A stretch of DNA of 64,000 nt from Trichosporon coremiiforme (lineage: Eukaryota; Basidiomycota; Tremellomycetes; Trichosporonales; Trichosporonaceae), in assembly GCA_039545355.1 (NCBI GenBank), contig BCJJ01000005.1, positions 1,239,008 through 1,303,007 of the forward strand, given 5' to 3'. Shown one piece after another: positions 34,480-44,170 of the stretch. Each line of letters starts with the position of its first letter. The stretch's first letter is position 1. The translations under genes were made by a program, and so were the position numbers. Below the pieces are notes generated by a model, which saw only the letters and a program-made list of their open reading frames with translations, was not told the DNA's origin and made no database searches.

Positions 34480-36396
34480 ATGTCGATGCTTGAGCCCGCG
34501 TCCGCGCCGCGGCGGACCGTGTGTTACGTGTCCGAGGAACCGGAGCCGGCGCTCGTGCGCGAAGACGTCAACGGCGCCGTCGCCATTGAGCCGCTACCGC
34601 AAGAAGAGAAGTTCTCGCCCTCGTCACCGACAGTGACGGGGTCCTTTAGCGATCGCAAGCCTTCGCTGTCGACACTGGCGTCAGCCGTTGGACCGTTACC
34701 GGAAGGCTGCTCTTATGGATACATGCCGAAGGACGGTGAGGGGAGAGAAGAGCGCGTGATCTGGGTCGACTTCCCGGCCGGCTCAAAGGAGAACCCGTTC
34801 TACTTCCCCTGGCTGCGCAAGCTGGGCATCACGATTGTGGCCGTGTTCTACACCCTGCTCTCGGCCTACACGACATCGGCGTTCTCCATTTCGGCCGGTA
34901 CCATGTGTGACGACCTCGGCTGCACTCAGCTCGAGGTCGAGGCGGGTATCGCGCTGTACTGCTGGGGCTTCGCTTTCGCTCCCCTGTTCCTCGCGCCGCT
35001 GTCTGAAGAACTTGGAAGAAAGTGGACGTACATCAGTGCCGTCATTGTGTTCTGGATCTTCCACCTGATGATGACGCTGGGCCAGAACACGGCGACGATC
35101 CTTATTTCGCGCTTCATCCTCGGCCTCAGCGGAAGTCTCGGCGCCACGCTTGTCGGCGGCACGATCTCGGACATCTTCGTGCCGAGCCAGCGCGGCGTGC
35201 CAATGGCTGCGTTCGGTTTCGCGGCGATCTTCGGAACTGGCCTCGGAGGAGCGACAATGGTCTTCGTTGAGGTCAACCAGCGCCTGCGCTGGCGCTGGGT
35301 GTGGTGGATCCAGTTCATAATTGTCGGCGTGTTCATCCCCGTTGTCGCGTTCGTCATGGTTGAGACGCGCGACACGGTCATCCTCCGCCGCAAGGCGAAG
35401 CAGCTGCGTAAGGCGCGCGGCACGTCCGATGGTGCGCGCTACCTGGCCCGCTCCGAAGTGACCAAGGCCAAGTTCTCTGTCGCGATGCGCGAGTCGCTCC
35501 TCCGCCCCTTGCTGTTCCTTGTCACGGAGCCTGTCGTCATGTTCTTCTCGGCCTGGATCGGACTCGGCTGGGGCGTCTTCTACACCCAGATCGCGGGCCT
35601 GCCGTACATGTTCCGACACACTTTCGGCTTCTCGACTCTCGCAGTCGGTCAGACGTACTGGGCCATCTGCGTCGGCGGCATCCTCGGCCTCGGCATCAAC
35701 TGGATCCAGGAGAAGGTGTATCGCCGTCAGGCGCCGAAGCACGGCGTCGAGGCGCGCCTATATGCGCCCATGGTTGCCGGCATCCTGTTCTTCGTCGGCT
35801 GCTTCATCACCGGCTTCACGTCCATCCCGCAGGTGCACTGGATCGCGCCGCTCATCGGCGTCGCCATCCTCCTCGCAGCCATCATGAGCATCTACATCAC
35901 ATCCTTCACATACCTCTCCGAGGCCTACGGCACGTGGGCGTCGAGCGCGATCGCGGCCCAGAGCTTCTGCCGTAACGTCGTCGCAGGCATCTTCACCTTC
36001 TGCACGACGCTCATGTTCGAGCGCCTCACAGTGCGGTGGGCGCTGGTTATGATGGGAGGCATTGCTGCTGGTCTTGCACTCGTTCCGTTCGCGGCGTTCT
36101 TCTGGGGACCCCAGATCCGAGCAAAGTCCAAGTACTCTCGCCTCTGTATGGAGCAGGAGCGCGCCAAGCTTGAGCACGAGAAGGTCGAGCGCGAGGTGCT
36201 CGGTATCAACACGAGCGAGATCGAGGATCTCGAGGGTGACGCAAACGAGCGCCCACCAGAGCACCACTTCCATCACCACGAGCATCACGACCCGGAGCGA
36301 GGAAGCATCAAGAGCCAGCGCAGCCAGCACAGCCGACACAGCCGAGCGGACTGTGCCTCTCTGCACAACATTCGGATAGGAAGCGAGACGGCTTAG
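34480..36396 (+). CDS. MFS transporter, DHA1/polyamine-type
   Basis: Intronless, 638 residues. A cytosolic N-terminal region of about 120 residues is followed by twelve predicted membrane helices between about 122 and 545. The MFS signature between helices 2 and 3 reads PLSEELGRKWTYI, and helix 4 contains SRFILGLSGSLGATLVGG. The order and N-terminal pattern (DDLGCTQLEVEAGIALYCWG) match the fungal DHA1 subfamily that includes polyamine and drug exporters. A long central loop lies between helices 6 and 7. The C-terminal tail has a His-rich stretch (594-604) and then a Ser/Arg-rich end. Substrate cannot be told from sequence. An alternative start at the next Met (residue 3) makes no difference to the domain. 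Confidence 0.9.
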   Translation: MSMLEPASAPRRTVCYVSEEPEPALVREDVNGAVAIEPLPQEEKFSPSSPTVTGSFSDRKPSLSTLASAVGPLPEGCSYGYMPKDGEGREERVIWVDFPAGSKENPFYFPWLRKLGITIVAVFYTLLSAYTTSAFSISAGTMCDDLGCTQLEVEAGIALYCWGFAFAPLFLAPLSEELGRKWTYISAVIVFWIFHLMMTLGQNTATILISRFILGLSGSLGATLVGGTISDIFVPSQRGVPMAAFGFAAIFGTGLGGATMVFVEVNQRLRWRWVWWIQFIIVGVFIPVVAFVMVETRDTVILRRKAKQLRKARGTSDGARYLARSEVTKAKFSVAMRESLLRPLLFLVTEPVVMFFSAWIGLGWGVFYTQIAGLPYMFRHTFGFSTLAVGQTYWAICVGGILGLGINWIQEKVYRRQAPKHGVEARLYAPMVAGILFFVGCFITGFTSIPQVHWIAPLIGVAILLAAIMSIYITSFTYLSEAYGTWASSAIAAQSFCRNVVAGIFTFCTTLMFERLTVRWALVMMGGIAAGLALVPFAAFFWGPQIRAKSKYSRLCMEQERAKLEHEKVEREVLGINTSEIEDLEGDANERPPEHHFHHHEHHDPERGSIKSQRSQHSRHSRADCASLHNIRIGSETA

Positions 36397-36710
36397 GCTA
36401 GGGCTGAGGTCTTGAGATGGCCTTGTGAACAGAGATCAGTCTCTATCAATTAGAATCCAATTAGAAACCAACAAACCCATGTAATCTTGTCATACTAGCG
36501 TTATGGGTGATGCATTGATATCCTAATCTGAGCCTGTAGTCTAGACCTGAGCGTTCGTTCTTACTGGTTGTGGGTGGGTGAGTTGCATGTGCGACGCGCA
36601 CATGATGCTTGACGCGGTGATTTTGTACACGGAAGGAAAGGAGGGAAGGTGAGGAGATGTCAATCGATCGAGAGAAACCGGAAGAGAGTAGTGCCGAGGA
36701 AGGCGACCGT
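36397..36710. other. Intergenic, convergent 3' ends
   Basis: 314 bp, AT-richer, between the MFS and DPM2 stop codons. Expected to contain both 3' UTRs; nothing else is visible. Confidence 0.5.
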
Positions 36711-37212
36711 CTATGCCGTCTTGCCCTGCGTGCGCTTTTTGCGCGCCTCGGCCATTGAGACCTTGCCGAAGAAAGCACCGATACCCGCCAAGCCGATGAG
36801 GAGGAGGAAGACGGGGCCGCGGACAGCCCACTCGCGGGGGGGGAAGAGGTCGTGCAGTGACGACGCCTCCGAGACGAAAGGCTGCTGTCAGTTTTCTCTA
36901 CCTAGCCTTAACTTACAAGGAGCAGAGCCCAGATCGTGTAGTACGTGAAGACGAAGGCGGCAACGAACAGCATCGCGCCGCCAAGGGCTTTGTCGGAGGT
37001 CGCCTGGGGGTCAGATCGGTCTCTTCTTGGGCCTCTAAGGCTGGGCGGGTGCAAGCATGGTCGGGACGCGAGCAGCATGGCGAGGTCGCGAATGGGGAAG
37101 GTGCATAGAGCGATTGCGAGGAGGAATGAAAGGATGCTTCCTCGTCGGCTCCACCTGCATCGACGCCCACCCCCCACTCTTGCCACTGCGAGGCGTGCGG
37201 TGCACTCACCAT
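36711..37212 (-). CDS. DPM2: Dolichol-phosphate mannosyltransferase regulatory subunit DPM2
   Basis: Three exons (37212-37210, 37003-36917, 36881-36711) give 86 residues, the typical size of DPM2. Exon 1 is just the ATG, spliced by GTGAGT to CCCCCAG. The protein begins MATSDKALGGAML and has two membrane helices: FVAAFVFTYYTIWALLL and VFLLLIGLAGIGAFFGKV, with LPFV after the first and a basic C-terminus (ARKKRTQGKTA). FTYYT and LLPF are family landmarks. DPM2 stabilises DPM1 in the ER membrane, supplying Dol-P-Man for N-glycans, GPI anchors and O-mannosylation. The exon-3 acceptor is a tandem CAGCAG; I chose the second, which yields LLLPFV. Using the first would insert one Gln. Confidence 0.9.
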
Positions 37213-38426
37213 TTCGTATGTCTGGATCCTGTCGTTGTTATTGCGAACGCAGCTCGAGGTGTCGCGCGTTCACCCACCCATGTTCGCGACGCCACACGTC
37301 ATCAGCCACGTGGCAAAGGATTTGCTTATGCGTTCCGCCCACTTGAGAGGAAGGCCAGGTGGAGGCCGTCAGTCAGGTGACTCAAGTCAGACGGGATGTC
37401 GATCACCACCGTGGGCGCGCGCATGGATTGGCAGATGGCTGCGGCGAGGGTGGCGAGCGGCGCTGTCTCCGGCATACGGGCACAAGCGAAGCAATCTCAT
37501 GAGTGGGTCAGAAATGCCCATGTTTATAGACAAGGTGGAGCATATGGATCGGTCTCGTGCGCCTGAATGCTGTCGGACGACACGTCGACACGGTCCATCG
37601 ATCGAGTGCAGCTGTATGGAGGTAGGGATGCCACTTAATCAAGTGCGCAGCAACCAGTCCTGGTCTTAGCACTAGGGCGCTATACTTTTTGTCTTCCCTG
37701 CCACTGACAGATACGGCCGCCACGGATCACTAGTCTGGCAAGTTGTGGCGAATGTAGTCTCCTCCCGTAAAAGCGATTCCCGCTAGTGCACAGCTGGACA
37801 TCGTGTAATTGACAGGCCGCAAACCGAGCCTCGGTCCTCGGCATGCGGCTTTCTCCCCACGATCGCACACGCAGATCTCTGAAGGCAATCGATGTGGGCG
37901 CACTCTCCCACGGTGCATTTTCCGATGCCGAATATAATTGATTGGTGGACCTGAGCGTCACTGCGTATCACTGAGCGCTCGAGCGCGCAAGCATCCCAGG
38001 ATGGCGAAGACCCTCGAGCTGTTTCAGCTGAGGCGGCGATGCCCGAGCGTCGTGCATAATAATAATACAAATGCTTGTCGGCCCCGCGCCCCGCGGACAA
38101 CGGACGAAGCGCACGATCACTTGCGGGCTCCGATGAGGCTCGGCATGCGGCTTGATGCGAGGAAAAGTGGAAAAAACCTTCTGGATGCATCTGGCAGACC
38201 TGGAAGAAGACGGACAAGGCGCTGACGGGACGACATGGAGAGTGAACACCAAACCGCTTTGCGCACTCATGTGTCCCGATGGGCGTCATCAAAGATTAAG
38301 ATGGCTATGGAATGGATGCGTGTGGGTCGGCGGATGTGGATCAAGCGATGTGGGGGATTACATAACAAAGCTGGGGTGGGTGCATTGAGCGGTCGGGAAG
38401 AGGCCGGGGGAGGGTCGGGGAGAGCG

Positions 38427-38459
38427 GGGTATCGAGGGTAACCGGGTCGTTCGATACCC
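38427..38459. repeat. Inverted repeat GGGTATCGA-N15-TCGATACCC
   Basis: Perfect 9-bp arms at 38427-38435 and 38451-38459 with a 15-nt spacer. It could form a hairpin or bind a dimeric factor upstream of the fumarate reductase gene. Confidence 0.65.
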
Positions 38460-39127
38460 GGTGGACGGTGGGTGGGGAAGTTGCGGATTGCTGTGTGCGT
38501 ATTGCGCTGAATGTGGTTGGCCGGGGGAAGGTGACGGGGCCCACGTCAAGAGGCGGCGGACGTGCCGGGTGCAGGCAGTAGGCGGGTCTCGGAATCATGT
38601 GAGAGCCAAAGGCAGGAAGCGCTGCAGGGCCAAAGATTCCAAGACGCGTCCGGCGTGAGACCTGCGCCGCGACGGTGATGCTCCAGATTGATTACAGTTT
38701 GGCCTGGCACGCTGGCACACGGGGGCCAGGCGGCATCCTCCCCTGCAGGCTCTCACCGCGCACCGCACCGCGACAGCACGGCTGCAATGGCCAAAGGGGC
38801 CGGGCACACACGGCCTGTCGGCTATTGACTTCCCATCGTCCACTCCCAGACACTCTCGTGGTCAGCCCGTACCGCCCAGACCGGCCCATACCGTTCCACA
38901 CCCCGGACACAAACCGCCCAGTCTTAACTGTACATCCTCTATATCATCCACGCCCCTTTTCCTTTCTCCATATCTCCCACTCTACATCACCACTTCCCAT
39001 CCGTGAGTACTGCGACGCAACGTCCTTGTCGCTCGCTGCCAGAGCAGCGATTTGCAGCTGGTTGTTCACGGCGTACGGCAATCAGTGCTCCGGGCCGGTT
39101 CCCACAGTCTGCATCTCGCTGCCACGA

Positions 39128-39157
39128 CATCACACATCCACGGCATCACACATCCAC
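39128..39157 (+). repeat. Duplicated 14-mer in the leader
   Basis: CATCACACATCCAC occurs at 39128-39141 and again at 39144-39157, just 15 bp before the fumarate reductase ATG. A recent local duplication. Confidence 0.75.
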
Positions 39158-39172
39158 TAACAATCCCAGATC

Positions 39173-41518
39173 ATGTCTAGTGCCAAGGTTATCGTTGTTG
39201 GCGGTGGTCTCTCCGGTCTCTCGGCGGCCCACACTGTTCTTGAGCGTGGTGGCAACGTAGTAAGTTCAGACGCCAGCACATCGCGTTGTACCGCGGACCC
39301 GTCGCTCACTGTGCTCAGCTCCTCCTCGACAAGAACTCGTTCATGGGTGTAAGTGTCCGCTTCGGCGGCGATCGACCAGATGCATGCAGAATCTGACTCC
39401 CACCAGGGAAACTCGACCAAGGCCACCTCTGGAATCAACGGAGCTGGAACTGCCGTGAGTACTCCGCGTGATTGATATAGAACACGTGCTGACATCATAA
39501 CAGGCCCAGCAGGTATGTTGAAACGACGGCGAGCAGAGTTGTGATGGCGATGGCCACGCATTCTGCATCGCCCACCTCTACCAAGGTCCGAGTACTGACG
39601 ATCCCCACAGGAGAACAACATCCCCGACTCGTCTGCCAAGTTGTGAGTATAAGCGTCATCCAGTCGGCGATCGCCGCTAACCAATCACAGCTTCGCCGAC
39701 ACTAAGAAGTCTGCTCGTGACCTCGCCCGCGACGACCTCATCAAGGTCCTTACCTACAAGTCGGCCGATGCCGTCCAGTGGCTCATCGAGGCCTTCGGCC
39801 TCGACCTTTCCAAGGTCTCGCGTCTCGGTGGCCACTCTGAGCCCCGTACCCACCGTGGTGGTGCCCAGTTCCCCGGTATGACCATCACCTACGCTCTCAT
39901 GGAGAAGCTCGAGGACATTGCTGCCGCTGAGCCCGAGCGCGCCAAGATCATCAAGAAGGCCAAGGTCACTTCGCTCATCAAGGAGGGCGACGAAGTCGTC
40001 GGTGTCAAGTACGAGGTTGACGGCAAGACCCTCGAGGAGCGTGGTGTCGTCGTCCTTGCCACTGGTGGTTACGCCGCCGACTTCACTTCGGACTCGCTCC
40101 TCAAGAAGTACCGCCCTGAGTTCTTCGACCTCCCCACCACCAACGGTGACCACTGCACTGGTGACGGCCACAAGATGGCCATGGGCGTCGGTGCCAAGGG
40201 TATCGACCTCGAGAAGGTCCAGGTCCACCCCACTGGTCTCGTCGACCCCAAGGACCCCCAGGCCAAGGTCAAGTTCCTTGCTGCTGAGGCTCTCCGTGGC
40301 TGCGGTGGTCTCCTCATCGATTCGACCGGCCACCGTTTCGTCGACGAGCTCCAGCACCGTGACTTTGTCACCAACAAGATGTGGGAGAACAACAAGTTCC
40401 CCGTTCGTCTCGTTCTCAACTCTGCTGCCCAGAAGGAGATTGAGTGGCACATTAAGCACTACGCTGGCCGTGGCCTCATGAAGCACTACAAGAACGGCTA
40501 CGACCTCGCCAAGGACGTGGGTGTCGACCCCAAGGTTCTCCAGAAGACCTTCGAGGACCACACCTACTACTCGGAGCACCCCGGCACCGACCCCTTCAAC
40601 AAGAAGTTCTTCAACAACGCCAAGTACTCTATGGACGACAACTTTGCCGTCGCCCTCATGACCCCCGTCCTCCACTACACCATGGGTGGTCTCGAGATCG
40701 GCACCGACGCCGCCGTCCACGACGCCAACGAGAAGGCCATCCCTGGTCTCTTCGCTTGTGGCGAGCTCGCCGGTGGTGTCCACGGTGCCAACCGTCTCGG
40801 TGGTTCTTCGCTCCTCGGATGCGTCGTCTTCGGCCGTGTCGCCGGTGGCTCTGCTTCCTCCTACCTCCTCCACGGTCTCACGAACCAGTCTGCCGCCGGC
40901 CGTCTCGGTGCCGTCGGTGACCACCTCCTCGAGACCCGTGTCCGCGTTGACCCCGCCACCAAGTCGGTCAACCTCGAGTTCTCGTTTGGCGGTGCCTCTG
41001 GCTCCAGCTCTGTCCCCGCTGTCCAGGCCGCCCCCGCTGCCGCCCCTGCCCAGGAGCCCGCCCCCGCCGAGGAGAAGAAGGCTGCTGCCCCCGCCGAGAA
41101 GAAGGAGTACACCGCTGAGGAGGTCGCTCAGCACAACAAGGAGGACGACCTCTGGGTTATCATCGACGGCCAGGTCCTCGACGTCACCGAGTTCCTCCCC
41201 GACCACCCCGGAGGTGTCAAGGCCATCATGCTCTACGCCGGCAAGGACGCCACTGAGGTAAGTACGAACATAAATTTGATTCCGCTCAGTTCTGGTGGAG
41301 GGCCTCCACCGACCTCCACCCTCCACCCTTGTGGCGTGGCACTTCCACCTCCATCCACCCTCACGAACTTTTGTTAGGATAAGTGCTTACAGTTAGGAAT
41401 TCGAAATGGTGCACCCGGAAGGCGGTAAGTATTTTCTTTTCCAATGGTGCAAAGCTGACGTACAGTCCTCAAGAAGTACCTCCCCGAGTCCGCGTACAAG
41501 GGCACCGTCAAGGCCTAA
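39173..41518 (+). CDS. OSM1: FAD-dependent fumarate reductase fused to cytochrome b5
   Basis: Eight exons (39173-39259, 39319-39348, 39407-39454, 39504-39512, 39611-39642, 39691-41257, 41397-41424, 41466-41518) give 617 residues. The N-terminus has the dinucleotide-binding [12 protein letters not shown] (about 8-19) and [15 protein letters not shown], typical of Osm1/Frd1. Later blocks [51 protein letters not shown] and [11 protein letters not shown] confirm the soluble fumarate reductase fold. An Ala/Pro linker (about 505-538) leads to a cytochrome b5 domain (539-617) with the haem-binding HPGG (about 574) and a second His in VHPEGV. The reaction would be fumarate to succinate with electrons through FAD and haem. 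No signal peptide is present, so a cytosolic location is likely. Exon 4 is only 9 nt. Confidence 0.93.
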
Positions 41519-42413
41519 GTGGAGAAAAAAGAAGAATAACGGAAGATTCGCATAGGTGGCGTCGTTCTGTAGGTTGTACCTGACTTGTGTATGCACCTGA
41601 AGTGATAATGACTGGCGTTGGGGGGAGCTGGACAAGAATCCGGGGGGGGGGGCAAGGCGTGAGCGAGGACGATGTGGACTCTTCTAACGCGCCGAGTTTG
41701 CGCAACTAATGTGTAAACCTGTGCCACAGACAACCACTGTGCGCTCTGTGCATTCTGCCCCGCATTGCCTACAGGCGGCGTCCTCCGCATACCGACGATG
41801 GCGCTCATGCCACCACCACACATGCGGCCGCCTCAGTTATTCTGTGCCTGTCGTCCTGCTCTGCTAGGCGGCAGATGCCACACGTGGCACTGACTCTCCA
41901 GCTCATGGGCACTCAGGCCCAAGTTTGGCCTCGCCAGGATTGTCAGATCCATGAAAACACAAAAGAGGGTCGGAGCTCGCCTTCTCCAGATTCATCGTTT
42001 CCCACGGGCGTCATCCTGCCAGCTTCGCTATCATCGGCTCAGGATCGGTCAGTCATGACTGCTCGCTGCCACCGTCCTGCAATCTGCTACGTCTACTGCG
42101 CCCACTACGTCTACATGCGCGAGGCGCATGATAGCGTTTCTAGTCTACATAAGTGCGCCGTGTGACCTCGACTTCCGCCGAGAGTGGCAGGCACCATTCC
42201 ATTCGTGGCAACTGCCTATATGCCACCTGTTTGAATCGCCTTCATAACCAGTCATGATAACCACTGCACGAAAGGGAATGTGGGGAAGCTGGGAAGCCGT
42301 CAGCTGGAATAAGCGCTTACAGCTCACCTATGAATGATATGCTGGAAAGTTCAGAGTGGGCGTAACGGCCCAGATTCGACGCTACAGCGCACACGTGTCC
42401 CTCCGCGTTTGTA
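41519..42413. other. Intergenic up to the transposon
   Basis: About 895 bp downstream of the fumarate reductase gene, ending at the TA target of the transposon. Includes an 11-G run near 41642. No gene was supported. Confidence 0.5.
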
Positions 42414-42440
42414 AACTAGGGTCACAGGTTAAGTCGAACG
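42414..42440 (+). repeat. Left terminal inverted repeat
   Basis: 27 bp starting AACTAGGGTCACAGG, identical to the reverse complement of the right end. Preceded by TA. Confidence 0.93.
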
Positions 42441-42790
42441 GATGCGCACGGTCCCGTCATCGTCAACCTCGCCGTGGCTCATGTTCTGATCCATAACTCA
42501 TGCAACGGTACTCTTTATGCCTAGAAACTCCGCGTAGAGCCGAAAGGAATGCTTGGCAGCTCGGACAAATGGAGCTGCAGAGCGCACCGTGCATACTGGC
42601 CACCACACCACCACAATAAAGCTGCATGTCACCACCCTCCTTATCGCCCTAGATCTCAGCCACCGAGGCCTGTGCTTGCCCCAAATCTTTCATGTATCAA
42701 GCTCCGAAGCTGGGCTTTTGGAAAATCCAAGAATTGAGTCGAAACCATGCATATCGGCAGCGGAGTCCGTCCGACTGTCCATCTTTGTGG

Positions 42791-42798
42791 CATATAAG
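42791..42798 (+). promoter_or_regulatory. TATA-like element of the transposase gene
   Basis: CATATAAG, about 60 bp upstream of the transposase ATG at 42856. Confidence 0.5.
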
Positions 42799-42855
42799 CC
42801 TCCTTGAGTGCCACTTCTCTTCCACAACAGCTCTACCTCATCAGAACTTGCAGCT

Positions 42856-43996
42856 ATGCCTCGCCCTTGCCTCACACCTCGCCGCCGCGCCAAGATTGCG
42901 TCCTTGGCTCGCTACCGCAGCTATTCCTCTGTCGCCTGGGAGTACAACGTCGCCAAGAGCACTGTGGGTTACTGTGTGATGTTAGCTCGCCTCCAGGCTC
43001 TCATTCCACCTGCTCTGGCTGTTCTGAACCCTGTCCAGGGGATCCGCATCCCCCGCAGCCACACCAAGCTCACTCCCGACAACCTCAGAGCGATCTACGA
43101 GGTCTTTGAGGCTCAGCCCTTCGCCAGCAATCGTGAGGTGTTGGACACTCTTGCAGACAGAGACATTGTCCTCTCTCTCATGACTCTGCGCCGTGCACGT
43201 CGCCAGCTTGGTTATGGCCGCTTTGTGGCTCTTGTGCGGCCGTATCTAAGCCCCCTTCACAAGGAGAAGCGTCTCGCTTATGCTCTTGAGCAGCAGCGAC
43301 TCTTCCAAGAGTGGAGGAAGGTGATCTTCTGTGACGAGGTCCCTCTCTACATTGACCAGCTCCACAGAGCATATGTGACGCGCCCCATCGGTTCTGACCG
43401 TGCCAATGAGCGGTGAGTGTCTTTCCTGACGTTCTACATGCTGTGGAAGAGTGCTGACACTCAGGTACATCCAGTACACCTCCAGATCGAGCTGTGGGTC
43501 GATTATGTGCTGGGGGGCTATCTGGTATGGCGGCAAGTCGAAGCTGGTGTGGTTTGACACCTCCCAGTCGACCTCCAAGCGCAAGGGAGTCAATGCGGCC
43601 ATCTATCGCACCCAGGTGACTGAGAAGGAGTTGTTTGATTGCTGGAAGCGTGTCAAGACTCAGTGGCGTGGTTATGGCTTGCCCTGGGTTGTAGAGGACA
43701 ACGCTGTCGTCCACACAGCCAAGGCCACCCGTGGCAAGGCAGAGCAACTTGGCATGCGCTTCCTGCCTCACCCTCCCTGCTCTCCTTGCCTCAACCCCAT
43801 TGAGAACCTTTGGAGCAACCTCAAGCGCCGCCTGGCCCGTCTCAACCCTCGTCCCACCACCCAGGAGGGGCTATTCGCTGCCGCTACGGAGCTCTGGAAC
43901 ACCTATGATCAGAATGAGATCGACCGACTTATCATGTCCATGCCTAACAGGATCAAGGACACCATCTCTGCTAATGGAGGACACATTAAGTATTGA
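42856..43996 (+). CDS. DD34E transposase (Tc1/mariner-IS630 superfamily)
   Basis: Two exons (42856-43412, 43465-43996) give 362 residues; the 52-nt intron has a GTGAGT donor and CTGAC branch point. Residues about 8-60 form a helix-turn-helix DNA-binding domain (RRRAKIASLARYRS, VAWEYNVAKSTVGY). The catalytic triad is visible: D160 in FCDEVPLYID, D264 in VVEDNAVVHTA and E299 in CLNPIENLW, with 34 residues between the last two. PPCSPCLNPIENLW is the usual motif around the third acid. No stop or frameshift interrupts the frame. The ATG at 42856 was chosen because upstream in-frame sequence (to 42808) looks like leader. Confidence 0.93.
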
Positions 43997-44143
43997 TCCC
44001 AGGTGCACCATGCTTCGTATATAGGTTACCAAGACTCCCATGCACGTGGAACAACTGTTTATAGAGCAAGAAACATGCATATGCATGAGTTATTCGTGGT
44101 TGCAGCGAGGTCGACAGTTCACGGCCTCGTTTGTGGCACCACT

Positions 44144-44170
44144 CGTTCGACTTAACCTGTGACCCTAGTT
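44144..44170 (-). repeat. Right terminal inverted repeat
   Basis: 27 bp, exact reverse complement of 42414-42440; followed by TA at 44171-44172. Confidence 0.93.

Larger units (their letters stand above)
37213..39172. other. Intergenic region between divergent DPM2 and fumarate reductase genes
   Basis: About 1.96 kb without a supported gene. It contains an inverted repeat (38427-38459) and a pyrimidine-rich leader (38930-39000) before the fumarate reductase. Short frames lack domains. Confidence 0.5.
42414..44170 (+). mobile_element. Intact Tc1/mariner-type DNA transposon, 1757 bp
   Basis: Bounded by identical 27-bp terminal inverted repeats (42414-42440 and 44144-44170) and flanked on both sides by TA (42412-42413 and 44171-44172), the hallmark target duplication of Tc1/mariner elements. 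One DD34E transposase gene fills the interior. Perfect termini and an open transposase suggest recent insertion and possible activity. The element sits in intergenic DNA between the fumarate reductase and eIF3L genes. Confidence 0.93.

Noticed and set aside
34783..35742. 319-codon open frame antisense to the MFS gene
   Set aside because: Asp/Arg/His-rich mirror of membrane helices; no family resemblance.
39677..41326. 549-codon open frame antisense to the fumarate reductase gene
   Set aside because: Its composition (Val/Gly/Leu/Glu-rich without domains) is what strongly biased C-ending codons on the other strand produce, and the sense strand encodes an unmistakable enzyme.
42808..42855. Upstream in-frame ATG for the transposase
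   Set aside because: The extra 16 residues (MPLLFHNSSTSS...) resemble leader sequence and precede the basic start of the HTH domain; the ATG at 42856 fits the TATA spacing better.
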